Shown: one piece after another, positions 44,581 through 53,973 of the stretch
How positions within the stretch are numbered: position 1 is the stretch's first letter
How the letters are laid out: each line of letters starts with the position of its first letter
Source of the DNA: JAAYAY01 sp963674575
Lineage (GTDB): Bacteria; Planctomycetota; Planctomycetia; Pirellulales; Thermoguttaceae
Direction: 5' to 3'
Length of the DNA stretch: 64,000 nucleotides
Assembly: GCA_963674575.2 (NCBI GenBank)
Contig: CAXXQT010000002.1
Location: forward strand, 558,001 to 622,000
Notes under the pieces: generated by a model
The model's database searches: none
What the model was told of the DNA's origin: nothing
What the model saw: the letters and a program-made list of their open reading frames with translations, nothing else
Program-made: the position numbers and the translations under genes

Positions 44581-45588
44581 TTACCGAGGCCCGAGGTCGA
44601 TGCTTCGGGCGAGTTCCAGATTCTCGCGGTACCAGGCGACGCAGCGCCGGAGCCCTTCCTCCACGGCCACTTCGGCCTTCCAAGCGAGCAGGCTGCGGGC
44701 CTTGTCGACGTTTGCCCAGGTTGCCGGCACGTCGGCCGGATGGGCGTCGCGGTAGTCGATGACCGGCTTGCAGCCCGTGAGCTCGCCGATTTGATCGATG
44801 ATCCGCCGGAGCGGAACGGGGCGGTCGCCGCCCAGATTGATCACTTCGTAGCCGAGCGGTTTCAGCCCGGCAATCGTGCCGCGGGCGATGTCGTCCACAT
44901 ACGTGAAGTCGCGCTGTTGGCTTCCGTCGCCGAAGACGGTGATCGGTTCGCCTTCGGAAATCCAGCGGATGAAGCGGAAGACGCTCATGTCCGGTCTTCC
45001 CGCCGGGCCGTAGACGGTGAAATAGCGGAAGACGGTCACGTCCAGGCCGTGGAGGTGGTGGTAGCTGTGAGCCAGGGCCTCGGCCGCCAGTTTCGAGGCG
45101 GCGTAGGGGGAGAAGGGGCGGTTCGTATTGGCGTCTTCCACGAAGGGCACGGGGTTGTGGGCGCCGTAGAGGCTTGAAGACGAGGCCAGAACGAACTTTT
45201 CGACCCCGTGGCGACGGCACTGGTCAAGCAGATTGAGGGTTCCGACGGCGTTTGTCTGCTGGTAGATCCAGGGATCGTTGACGCTGGGCCGCACTCCGGC
45301 CCGGGCCGCGAGGTTGATGACGGCGGCGTATGGCGGCGATTCGTCCCGGCCGGATGCCGCATCGGCAGCGAACCGTTGTTCGATTTGCGGCATGTGGGCG
45401 ATATCCGCCGGATGGAAAGCGAAGTTGGGGTTCCCTTCCAACCGGGCCAAACGCCACCGTTTGAGCCGCGGGTCGTAGGCCTCGTTGAGATTATCGATTC
45501 CGACGACCTTGTGCCCTGCCTCCAACAGGAACTCCGTCACTTTTGAGGCGATAAAGCCGGCGCATCCGGTTACGAGGTATCGGGTCAC
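44581..45588 (-). CDS. NAD-dependent sugar-nucleotide epimerase (UDP-glucuronate 4-epimerase-like)
   Basis: 335 residues, extended SDR fold. NAD loop TGCAGFIAS, a variant of the usual GxxGFIGS. Catalytic block SSSSLYG and YAASK (Tyr and Lys), then FRYFTVYGPAGRPDM, FGDGSQQRDFTYVDDIARG. The opening NLNEAYDPRLKRWRLARL and the FTVYGP.GRPDM block match UDP-glucuronate 4-epimerases, which make UDP-galacturonate for surface polysaccharides. It stands at the edge of the polysaccharide locus. The start codon is the ATG at 45588. Confidence 0.85.
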   Translation of the reverse strand: MTRYLVTGCAGFIASKVTEFLLEAGHKVVGIDNLNEAYDPRLKRWRLARLEGNPNFAFHPADIAHMPQIEQRFAADAASGRDESPPYAAVINLAARAGVRPSVNDPWIYQQTNAVGTLNLLDQCRRHGVEKFVLASSSSLYGAHNPVPFVEDANTNRPFSPYAASKLAAEALAHSYHHLHGLDVTVFRYFTVYGPAGRPDMSVFRFIRWISEGEPITVFGDGSQQRDFTYVDDIARGTIAGLKPLGYEVINLGGDRPVPLRRIIDQIGELTGCKPVIDYRDAHPADVPATWANVDKARSLLAWKAEVAVEEGLRRCVAWYRENLELARSIDLGPR

Positions 45589-45814
45589 GTGACAGCATCT
45601 CCCAAGCCCCGATCGGAGCCGCCCTTTCCGCCTTTTCGTGGGGGTCCCACGATTACATGATCTTTCAGCTCAATTCTATCATGTGACGTTCGTGGACGCC
45701 AACGGAAAGCCCTCGCGGCGGCGTGTGAGAGCGGCACGGGGTTGCCAGAACGCTCGGATCTGCGGTATCTTGTGTAGTTTGAAACAGGAACGGTGCGCTG
45801 ATGGAGTTTGTGAA

Positions 45815-46852
45815 GTGCCGTACGCGAAGATCTCGGCGATAGAATTCCACCTCCCAGAGCAGGTGCTCGCCAATGACGAACTCGCCGACATCTATAGCGG
45901 CTGGACGCCGGAGGCCATCGAGCAGAAGCTTGGTGTGAGAACGCGGCGGATTGCGCGGCCCGACGAGACGTCCTCCGACTTGGCCTTTCAAGCGGCGGAG
46001 AAGCTCTTTAAACGGGATCCCGCACTGCGCGAGGCGGTTGACTTCGTCATTTTCTGCACCCAGGAGCCGGATCATTTCCTGCCCACGTCGGCTTGTCTGC
46101 TTCAGCATCGGCTCGGCCTGTCGGAATCTTGCGGCGCTTTTGATTTCAACCTGGGATGCTCCGGGTTCATCTACGGGCTGTCGTTGTCGCGGGGGTTGAT
46201 CGAAACGGGGCAGGCGAGCAAGATCCTGCTTCTGACCGGATGCACGTACAGCAAGTTCATCAACCGCAAGGATCGCGTGTCGCGTCCTCTTTTCGGCGAC
46301 GGGGCGGCGGCCACGCTGGTCGAGGCTGTTGACGAGGGGGCGGGAGAAGGGCCCTTTCTCGGTCCATTCGTGTTCGGAACGGACGGGGGAGGCGGGGATC
46401 TGCTGATGGTGCCGGCCGGGGCGATGCGGATGCCGCCCACGGCCGAAACCGCTGTTGAACACACGGACAGCAAGGGTGGAACGCGGTCGAAGAACCAGCT
46501 TTACATGCACGGCCCGGGCGTATTTTCCTTCAGCGTCGACCGGGTTCCCCCGCTGGTTCGCGAACTGCTTGCCCGGGCCGAGTTGACGCGGGACGACATC
46601 GACCTGTTCGTGTTTCACCAGGCCAACAAGTTCATGCTCGAACGGTTGCGAAAGCAGTGCGACATCGAGCCGGAACGATTCATGATCGACATGCTGGATC
46701 GGGGAAACACGGTTTCGAGCACGATTCCGATTGCCCTGCTCGACGCCCAGAAGTCCGGCTTGCTGAAGCCTCGGAGCCGGGTGATGTTAGTCGGGTTCGG
46801 CGTGGGGCTATCGTGGGCGGCAACGATTGCCGTTCTGCCCGAGCGGATCTAA
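45815..46852 (+). CDS. 3-oxoacyl-ACP synthase III family protein
   Basis: 345 residues from GTG 45815 (MPYAKISAIEF); GGAG lies eight bases upstream, and earlier in-frame residues look non-coding. The thiolase-fold catalytic triad is visible: C115 in FNLGCSGFIYG, His in FHQANKFMLERL and Asn in RGNTVSSTIP. KAS III enzymes condense acyl-CoA with malonyl-ACP to start fatty acids, but many relatives serve secondary or surface-lipid pathways. Its position between an epimerase and polysaccharide genes suggests a role in acyl modification of the surface polymer. That is inference. Confidence 0.88.
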   Translation: MPYAKISAIEFHLPEQVLANDELADIYSGWTPEAIEQKLGVRTRRIARPDETSSDLAFQAAEKLFKRDPALREAVDFVIFCTQEPDHFLPTSACLLQHRLGLSESCGAFDFNLGCSGFIYGLSLSRGLIETGQASKILLLTGCTYSKFINRKDRVSRPLFGDGAAATLVEAVDEGAGEGPFLGPFVFGTDGGGGDLLMVPAGAMRMPPTAETAVEHTDSKGGTRSKNQLYMHGPGVFSFSVDRVPPLVRELLARAELTRDDIDLFVFHQANKFMLERLRKQCDIEPERFMIDMLDRGNTVSSTIPIALLDAQKSGLLKPRSRVMLVGFGVGLSWAATIAVLPERI

Positions 46853-46900
46853 ATGGACTTGCGTGATTCCCGGAGACGGCCGCCGATCGACGGTGGGGCT

Positions 46901-46920
46901 CATCACGGCGGAGCGTGATG
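46901..46920. terminator. Hairpin between convergent genes
   Basis: CATCACG and CGTGATG pair perfectly across a 6-base loop, 49 bp after the KAS III stop and 51 bp after the ligase gene. There is no T-tract, so its role as terminator is tentative. Confidence 0.45.
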
Positions 46921-46970
46921 GCTACTATTCCTGGAATCGTGCAAGGTCATCTAGAGCCGACTCACGTGCT

Positions 46971-49751
46971 TTAGCGTCGCGTGCGCGTCGAAGGGCGTTC
47001 CGCCTCTTGGAGGGTCTTGGAGGAATGGGCGGCGGCGATTCTGTTTCCAACCGCGCGCTCGAGAAGGAGGGTTGATCCCGGATGCCCCGGTTTGCGTTGG
47101 GTGCACCAGCGAAACTGCTTCTCGGCTTCCGCGAAGTCGTCGACGGCGAGGCATGCTCTCCCGAATTCGTAGCGGATATCGAAATTGGTCATGTCCAGGG
47201 CGATGGCGTGCCGGAGGCAGTTGTGTCTCTTGGAGGCAATCCCGAGTTGGCCGTAGGAAGAAGCGGCGCGAGCCCAGTACTTGGCCGCCAGGTTGTCAGG
47301 GAGGTCGGACTGGGCCTTGGCTTCACATGCGGCGGCGTGGGCGGCGAGGACGCAGTCGAGTTCGGCGGAAAACTCCGGTCGGCGGTAGAAGGTCAACATG
47401 ATCTGGAGGGCGTCCGCGTCGGGATGGAACTGGTCCAGGATGAACTCGGCGGGCACTCTGGGTGATGAAGAAACAAGCGCCTCGATGACTCGCTCCTGAT
47501 GCTCGCGCCCTCGGCTGAACGAGCGTTGCAAGCATTCCAGGGCCCTGGGCGCCTGACCTGCCAACGCCAGTTCGGAAGCCATCTCGAAGAGCACCAGGCC
47601 ATCGTTTGGTCGAACGTGGGCCGCTTGGGTCACGTAAGCCGATTTCGAAGGGATCTCGGATTCTTCCAGGAAAGAGTTTGAGGGGGTCTGCAGTGCTTCC
47701 ATGAAGGAGATTTCGGCGAGGATCAGGTAGCACTCGCCCAGGAGCGGTTCGCGCTGTACGGCGAGGTGAGCGTGTTTGAGGATCTCGTTGAGGAGATCGT
47801 AGGAATCCTCCCCCACAGCGATCGGGATCCAAGCTCGCGCCTCTTCGGGATTGCGGCAACTTTGTTCGACGGCATCTCGGATGGCACGCATGTTGAAGGG
47901 ATTATCGCTGGTAGCCTGGCGTTCGTGAAACAGCTTTCGACCGGTCTGCGCGGCCTCGGCATGGGCGAGTCCCCAGTCGGGACGCTTTTCCAGGGCGGTG
48001 GACAACTCCTTGAGCATGCCGAGGAGGATCTGCTTTCGAGATTCCGACTCGGCGAGAATGTCGTCGTAGTCCGTTTCGTTGTTCAGCTTGGTCAGCGATT
48101 GGCGGAGGAGGACGTAGCGGTTCCAGGGGCCGTCGGCCTGGAAGGCCTGCCAGAAGGAGGGAAGGAGGGAGCCACCCAGGGCCAACAGCAGGAGCGCGGC
48201 GCCGCTCCATGCGAGAACAGGCCATTGCCGGGCGGGCGCCTTTGCCGATTCCGGCCGGTGGGTGAGTTGGTAGAGGCGGCATGCGCAGGCGCCCAGGATG
48301 GCGACGACTGCCATGCAGCCGGGGACGTACCAGACATAATCCATGGCCGAATGGACCAAACTGGCGAGGATGGCGGGAAGAATTGCCACGAAGCAGAGGA
48401 CCGTGCGCGAATCGGCTTCGCCGTTGAGGGTCGCGGCGCACCAGAAAAGGTGAATGCCGATGGCGACGAGGACAAGGAGAAGTCCGGCGCCTCCGGCTTC
48501 GAGGGCTAATTGAACGTATCCATTTTCCGCGTGGCTATAGAAGAGACCGATGTCGTCCCCGGGCGTCGGCTCCAAATACATGGGGCAGACCGACTGATGG
48601 CTTGACAATCCGGTTCCGCAAAGCGGGTGGCGGCTGAATCCTTCGCAGGCGGCGGCCCAGAGCTTGGTGCGATTGTCGAGGGAGGCCAGGGAGCTTTCCG
48701 TTTGGAATCGCTGTGCCAGGGCGTCGTAGCCGTAGATGCTCAGGCCAAGGCAGATGATCAATCCGAGCCCGGTGAGGGCGGCAAAGGCGTGGCGGGTCAG
48801 TTTTCCCGCGTGGAACAGGAGATAGAGAGCCGCGCCGCCGCTTACGAGCAAGGCCAGCGCGCCGCCTCGGGAAAAGGACATGAGTGCGGCGACGGCGCAG
48901 AGCGGAATCAGGAGCCCCTTGAAGGTGCGGTCGAGGGAAGACTTCGAGGTTGTCCCTCCGAATTGCTGACGTCTGGAGGATCGGCTGCGGCGCTCGGATT
49001 TCGTTTCGAACATCCACCAGAGGACGGCTCCGAATCCCAACGCGATGAAGTGGGCAAAGTGATTCCGGTTGGTGAAGGCGCCCTTCACGCATTCACTTGT
49101 CTCGCTGAATGGATGTTGGAACACCCAGAAGAACTTTCCGTTGTTGGCGAGAAACTGCACGATTCCAAAGGCTGCCATGAGCGAGACGGAGATCGCCAGG
49201 CAACGGATGATCCGCTCGACGTCGGCGACGCGGCGGACGCGTTGGACCGTTACGGCGAAAAGAAGCACTCCACCAAGGAGCAGTCCAAAGCTCTGCCGTG
49301 TCGTGTCGGGCGTCAAGGAGAGAGTGTTCCAGGTTCCAAGTGTTACGTGATCGGGAGCGGGAGAATTCCAGAGGGGCAGGATCTGGTAGACATGTGGCGA
49401 CAGTCCTGCCAGCAGACCTGACGGCAGCGGAACGAGTTGGAGCAGCACCAGGCCCAACGCCGCCAGCATCGGCCAGAAAGCCAGGGTGCTGCGCCAGGAG
49501 CGGTCGCCGTGTCCGAGGGCCTGATGAAGGGCCCAGAAGAGGCAGGTCGCAAAGACCAGGGAGACGAAGGCCAGTTGGCCCGCCGGGGTCCGTCCGCCCA
49601 TGACAAAGGGAACGAGGATCAGGACGCCTGCGATTCCGGCATCGACGAGCGCGAGCGTCCATTTGCCAGTCTGCTCGGTTTTGCGAGACCGGGTCGAACG
49701 CGATCGGAAAGTGACGGAGGAAAAATCGTTGCCGGAATCAATGAGACCCAT
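46971..49751 (-). CDS. O-antigen ligase/Wzy-like polymerase with C-terminal TPR region
   Basis: 926 residues. The first 510 residues have about twelve hydrophobic spans. A large loop contains GAFTNRNHFAHFIALG and, later, HPLCGTGLSSHQSVCP, which fits the Wzy_C (O-antigen ligase/polymerase) domain. Residues about 540-926 are soluble and helical with TPR-like alternation (RRPNDGLVLFEMASELALAGQAP). It polymerises or ligates lipid-linked oligosaccharide at the membrane. It is the last gene of the wza-wzc-like operon on this strand; the gap to the kinase gene is 31 bp. Confidence 0.85.
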   Translation of the reverse strand: MGLIDSGNDFSSVTFRSRSTRSRKTEQTGKWTLALVDAGIAGVLILVPFVMGGRTPAGQLAFVSLVFATCLFWALHQALGHGDRSWRSTLAFWPMLAALGLVLLQLVPLPSGLLAGLSPHVYQILPLWNSPAPDHVTLGTWNTLSLTPDTTRQSFGLLLGGVLLFAVTVQRVRRVADVERIIRCLAISVSLMAAFGIVQFLANNGKFFWVFQHPFSETSECVKGAFTNRNHFAHFIALGFGAVLWWMFETKSERRSRSSRRQQFGGTTSKSSLDRTFKGLLIPLCAVAALMSFSRGGALALLVSGGAALYLLFHAGKLTRHAFAALTGLGLIICLGLSIYGYDALAQRFQTESSLASLDNRTKLWAAACEGFSRHPLCGTGLSSHQSVCPMYLEPTPGDDIGLFYSHAENGYVQLALEAGGAGLLLVLVAIGIHLFWCAATLNGEADSRTVLCFVAILPAILASLVHSAMDYVWYVPGCMAVVAILGACACRLYQLTHRPESAKAPARQWPVLAWSGAALLLLALGGSLLPSFWQAFQADGPWNRYVLLRQSLTKLNNETDYDDILAESESRKQILLGMLKELSTALEKRPDWGLAHAEAAQTGRKLFHERQATSDNPFNMRAIRDAVEQSCRNPEEARAWIPIAVGEDSYDLLNEILKHAHLAVQREPLLGECYLILAEISFMEALQTPSNSFLEESEIPSKSAYVTQAAHVRPNDGLVLFEMASELALAGQAPRALECLQRSFSRGREHQERVIEALVSSSPRVPAEFILDQFHPDADALQIMLTFYRRPEFSAELDCVLAAHAAACEAKAQSDLPDNLAAKYWARAASSYGQLGIASKRHNCLRHAIALDMTNFDIRYEFGRACLAVDDFAEAEKQFRWCTQRKPGHPGSTLLLERAVGNRIAAAHSSKTLQEAERPSTRTRR

Positions 49752-49782
49752 GGGACTCCTTGCGCTCGGTCTTGGGGATCGG

Positions 49783-52086
49783 TCAGGCGGCGTCGCTGGT
49801 TACGCGGCGAGGGCGTTGGCATTCGCGTTCCTCATGGAGATCGTCTCCTTCACTGTCGTGCCCGTAGTCGTAGGCGTAACCATAGCCGTAGCCATAGCCG
49901 TAGTAGTCCTGATTCTTGTCGGCGTCGACGTTGTTGATGACGAGTCCCAGGATATTGACGCCCAGGGGCGGAAAGGTCTCGACGGCTCGAACCACCAGTC
50001 GGCGGCGGTTCTTCTCGGGGCGGACGGTCAAGATGATGCCGTCGACCAGGCGTCCAATGATGGCCGAGTCGCTCACGGCCAGGACCGGGGGGCTGTCCAC
50101 GACAATCTGGTCGTAGACGGTTTCCGCCCACGCGAGCAGTTCGGCAAAGCGGTCGCTTGCGAGCAACTCCATGGGATTGAGTGGGCGTGGTCCGGCGGGA
50201 ATGACGTCGAGGTTTGGGAGGAATGCGGAGACGAGGTTGTTTCGAAGCGAATCGTCGAGCGGCGCCGAGTCTCGCAGCAATGTGGAGAGTCCGCGTTGGC
50301 CGCGCAGGTTGACGAGAGGGGTCAGGCCGGGCCTGCGCATGTCGGCGTCGATGAGCAGCGTCCGCTTTCCCGATTGGGCGATCGCGGTTCCCAGGTTGAC
50401 GCTGATGGTTGTTTTTCCGTCGCCGGGTTCGGTGCTGGTCACGACGAGGCGGGTGGCGCCACTGGCCGCGAAGGCGAGGGCCGTTCGCAAGGTACGGAAG
50501 GACTCGGCTTCGACGCCGGTGGGGTGGACGTGAACGTGGATTCCGCCGGGGCCGACCTGGTTGAGAGGTTCGAGTTTGCGGACCATGGCCAGGACGGGGA
50601 CGCCCAACTGGGTCTGCATTTCCTCGGGAGAGCGGAAGCGGTCGTCGAGCAGATCCAGGATGTAGATGATGGCGAGTCCGAGGGCGAGGCCGAGGAATCC
50701 GGCGAGAGCGAAGGTTTTGAACAGTTTGGGATCGGACGGTCCTTTGGGGACATGGGGCGGTTTGATGATTTTGGTCTTGAGCAATCCGCCGCCTTGATCG
50801 AGGTTGATCCCCTTGAGTCGTTCGGTGAGGGCTTGTTGGAGATTCCGCAGAAACACGAGCTTGTTTTCGGCGGCCTTGAGGCGAGAATTGCTTTCGTCGA
50901 GAGCGATGGCATGGGCCTCCTCGGTATGGTAGCTCGCGAGGAGATTCTGCTCGTGGGCGAAGGCCTGCGCGAGTTGCTGTTCGGCGATGCGCAGGAGCAT
51001 GGGGCCAAGCTGCTCGTTGTTGGTTCTTTCCATGATGGCGGACTGCACCACGCGGCGATTGGCGAGGTACTGTTCCGTGATGCGGATACGTTCCTCGACC
51101 GACCGCACCGATTTGTGTTGCGGGCCGTAGACCTGACGCAGCGATTCGAGGGCGGCCTTGTCCTTGAGAAGCTGCTGGGTGGTTTGGGAAGCGATGTAGG
51201 CGTCCTGAGTGCCGAACCCCAGGGCGCTCTTGATGAATTCGTTGCCCACAGATTCGAGCATGACGAGGGCGTACTGTTGGAGGTCTTGGCCGGATTGAAT
51301 AGCTCGCTGGAGTCCGCTCAGTTGAGACTGGGCTGCCAGGCGTTTCTTTTTGGCATCCGTGCAGGCCTTGTCGAGTTCATAAGCGCGGGTGATGACCACG
51401 TTGACGCCGTTCTCGTTTTCCTTGATGGCCAGTTCAGGAGCTTCACGGCGGATGCGGCTTAACTCGGCTTCGGCTTTTTGGGTTTCTGCTTCGATCTCAT
51501 CGAGTTTTCGTCCGAGGAGATCTGCCACTTCGCCGGCCGTGCTGCGATACAAATCGTTCATGAAGCCGATGTAGGCGGTCAAAACGGCGTCAACCACGGC
51601 GGCGGCGGCTTGCGGGTCCTTGGATCGATACGTGATGGACAGGATGTTCGTGCCGCGCATCGAGCTGATGGAGAGGTTCGCGCGGAGGATCCCGGGCCAA
51701 CTCGACTGGGAGGCGCCGGCGAAATCGCTCCGGTGTTCGGGAGGGAGGATCTTGAGGGCGTCGATCAAGACGGCTTCGCTGGTGGCGATATTGGTATAGG
51801 TGGGCATGAGGTCCTTGGCGACCCGTTCGCCAGCAACGGGGGTCGAGGTGTCCTGCTCGGAGGTTTGGAGCACCAGGAGCGAGGCGTTGGCGGTGTAGAT
51901 GCGGGTGGCAGTCCAGTAGTAGAGCCCGGCGAGCAGGAAGGCAGCAATACAAGTGGCGATGAGGATCTCGCGTCGGAAGAGCACGATGCGCAGGAACCTC
52001 GCCAAGACCTGGATTGGATGGCCCAGGGGTGTGGCCTCGATGGGAGAGGTAACGAGGGCCTCAAGCTGATCGATGTTCTGAGTCAT
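49783..52086 (-). CDS. Polysaccharide co-polymerase/tyrosine autokinase (Wzc-like)
   Basis: 767 residues. A Wzz-type domain with a first span near 35-55, a long periplasmic coiled coil, and a second span near 455-475. Then the BY-kinase domain with Walker A TEPGDGKTT (about 550-558), Walker A' LLIDADMRRPG and Walker B IVVDSPPVLAVSD. The C-terminal tail near 725-743 is Tyr-rich (DYYGYGYGYGYAYDYG) and is the expected autophosphorylation cluster. Wzc proteins control chain length and export of exopolysaccharide together with Wza. The gene lies 48 bp downstream of the Wza gene. Confidence 0.92.
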   Translation of the reverse strand: MTQNIDQLEALVTSPIEATPLGHPIQVLARFLRIVLFRREILIATCIAAFLLAGLYYWTATRIYTANASLLVLQTSEQDTSTPVAGERVAKDLMPTYTNIATSEAVLIDALKILPPEHRSDFAGASQSSWPGILRANLSISSMRGTNILSITYRSKDPQAAAAVVDAVLTAYIGFMNDLYRSTAGEVADLLGRKLDEIEAETQKAEAELSRIRREAPELAIKENENGVNVVITRAYELDKACTDAKKKRLAAQSQLSGLQRAIQSGQDLQQYALVMLESVGNEFIKSALGFGTQDAYIASQTTQQLLKDKAALESLRQVYGPQHKSVRSVEERIRITEQYLANRRVVQSAIMERTNNEQLGPMLLRIAEQQLAQAFAHEQNLLASYHTEEAHAIALDESNSRLKAAENKLVFLRNLQQALTERLKGINLDQGGGLLKTKIIKPPHVPKGPSDPKLFKTFALAGFLGLALGLAIIYILDLLDDRFRSPEEMQTQLGVPVLAMVRKLEPLNQVGPGGIHVHVHPTGVEAESFRTLRTALAFAASGATRLVVTSTEPGDGKTTISVNLGTAIAQSGKRTLLIDADMRRPGLTPLVNLRGQRGLSTLLRDSAPLDDSLRNNLVSAFLPNLDVIPAGPRPLNPMELLASDRFAELLAWAETVYDQIVVDSPPVLAVSDSAIIGRLVDGIILTVRPEKNRRRLVVRAVETFPPLGVNILGLVINNVDADKNQDYYGYGYGYGYAYDYGHDSEGDDLHEERECQRPRRVTSDAA

Positions 52087-52134
52087 GGGAATCCTTGCGG
52101 GGAGGTTTTCCGCCGTAACAAAACGACCATTTGT

Positions 52135-53247
52135 CTAGAAGAGAGCCACGGAAGAGCCAAGGGAGAATCGCACAATATTGATGGCGTCCCACATGGCCGT
52201 GCTGGCGGTCCGCTCGATGCTCACGACGTCGCCGGGTTCCAGGCGGACGTTCTCCTGGCCCGATTTCTTGGCGGCTTTGAGGCTCACCTGAATCACGGCG
52301 GGATCGTCCATGCCGGAGCGTTGGCGAATGACGTAGACCTTGTCGGCAAAGGGATTCGTGTATCCGCCGGCCAGGGCGAGGGCGCCGAGCACGGTGAGGG
52401 GCCTCTCCATGGGGTATTCATATTCTCCGGGATTTTTGACGAGGCCGATCACTTGTACGGGGGCCAGTTCCTGTTGCTCCACGACGATGACGGAGTTGTC
52501 ACGCAGATATTGTCCGCTGGCGCCGGACATGACGGCATCCTGGATGTTGACACGGTGTGACTTGGGGGCGGAGGGGAATCCTTGGGCGCTAGCCGTGATG
52601 ACGCCGTCGGGTCCCATTTGCGCGGGGTCGGCAGCGACCAGTCCGGTGTTTGCGGACGGAATTCGAATATCCACGTTGGTTCCGGCGTCTTTTCTCAAGC
52701 CGCCCGCGGCAACGAAGGCGTCGAGCAAATAGCTTTGGCCGCGAGGCAATTCCACGATCCCGGGTTCCTCCACGGCTCCGACGACGGTGATGCGATTGAC
52801 GCGTTGGTGCTTCATGGTGACTGCCACGTGGGGCTGGAGATAGAGGCCTCGCTGAATGCAGGCGGTCGAGATCACCTGTTCGGCGTCGGCAAGTTCCAGG
52901 CCCGCGAGGCGAACCGGGCCGATGTCGGGCAGGGTCGCGCTTCCGTCGTCGCCGACGCGAACGGGAAACTCGATCACCGAGTCGGCGCCGAGTCCTCCGG
53001 CGATGGACATTTCCAGGACGTCGCCGGGCTGGATGAACTCCGTTCCGGTGGAGGGGCCCGCCAGGCCGCTGAGGTCGAGACGTTTCACATTGGGGACGGG
53101 AATGGCGGCCAATTGTGATGGCAGGTTGCTCGGGCGGTACATATTCGGGCTGGTGCATCCCAGCATGAGCGCGCAGATCAGTGCGAGCACAGTCCCCGTG
53201 GCGGCTCGAGTCGCACTTGACCGACCTTTGCAGGACTTATCTTCCAT
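52135..53247 (-). CDS. Polysaccharide export outer-membrane lipoprotein (Wza-like)
   Basis: 370 residues from ATG 53247, chosen over the TTG four codons upstream. A lipoprotein signal ends LICALMLGC, with the Cys to be lipidated. Poly_export domain follows with FIQPGDVLEMSI, then two SLBB-like beta-grasp repeats (VVGAVEEPGIVELP and VIGLVKNPGEYEYP). Wza forms the outer-membrane channel for exopolysaccharide. It is first in the operon with the Wzc-like kinase and the ligase. A 726-bp divergent region separates it from the WecA-like gene. Confidence 0.92.
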   Translation of the reverse strand: MEDKSCKGRSSATRAATGTVLALICALMLGCTSPNMYRPSNLPSQLAAIPVPNVKRLDLSGLAGPSTGTEFIQPGDVLEMSIAGGLGADSVIEFPVRVGDDGSATLPDIGPVRLAGLELADAEQVISTACIQRGLYLQPHVAVTMKHQRVNRITVVGAVEEPGIVELPRGQSYLLDAFVAAGGLRKDAGTNVDIRIPSANTGLVAADPAQMGPDGVITASAQGFPSAPKSHRVNIQDAVMSGASGQYLRDNSVIVVEQQELAPVQVIGLVKNPGEYEYPMERPLTVLGALALAGGYTNPFADKVYVIRQRSGMDDPAVIQVSLKAAKKSGQENVRLEPGDVVSIERTASTAMWDAINIVRFSLGSSVALF

Positions 53248-53973
53248 GACCAAGATCAAGGTAGTATCGCCTCAACTAGAGGAATCCTAGGACAACGATC
53301 GCCAGGGGCTGAGTGGCAAAGCGGTTCCTCGCCATCCACGCCGAAAGTGCGGGCATGCCCCATGGGAGACGCCTCCTGCGCCCCCCCGCTTCTGGAAGCC
53401 GGGTTCTTTTAGCGGATGGGCTGTGGTGCTGCAAGGGGGAAAGTCCCAGGTTCGGCCCCCCGGGGGAGTCGGGGAAAGCCCTGGAGGATAGGCCGGAGGC
53501 GGTGTTTGCCGCTCCGGTCAGGCTCCTGGTATGTCAAGCCCCCGAAATGGGGTTGCCGCTGCCTGCCCCGTTTGTTACTGTCCGCCGCCCTGATGAAGGA
53601 CTGCAAGCCACTGCTGCGCACGCGCCGCCAGTGAGGAGCCTGCCCCGTGGGACGCCGCTACAAACGGTTTCGTGCGAAAAGGGGCAACCTGGTCGTGGTT
53701 TTTGTTCGAAAGCGGACAACTCGCGCATTTTTTTCTCAAGTTGCGTTGCGAGATTCGCCGAAGCCACGGCTACGTGATTTCCGGCGTTCCGGACTACGAG
53801 ACGCTGTGATGTGGAACGAAGTTCTGTAGCTGAGTGATTCGGGAACTGGCCGAACAAACGGAATCTTCGGAAAAAGTTCGCGCCTTTCCCCGAACTTATG
53901 CCGACCAATAACAAGGATGCCCCAATGCATTGGTCATCTGGGGCTACGTGACCACAATTCGGAAGGACTCCGA
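53248..53973. other. Long divergent regulatory region of the polysaccharide locus
   Basis: 726 bp between the Wza operon (-) and the WecA-like gene (+). A palindrome CCAATGCATTGG lies at 53922-53933, within a larger GCCCCA...TGGGGC pairing, 40 bases before the + gene. A frame at 53313-53777 has no recognisable domain. The region looks like a shared promoter/operator zone and may carry an untranslated leader or small RNA. Confidence 0.5.

Noticed and set aside
53313..53777. 154-residue + frame in the long intergenic region
   Set aside because: No domain, no ribosome site, and composition unlike neighbouring genes.
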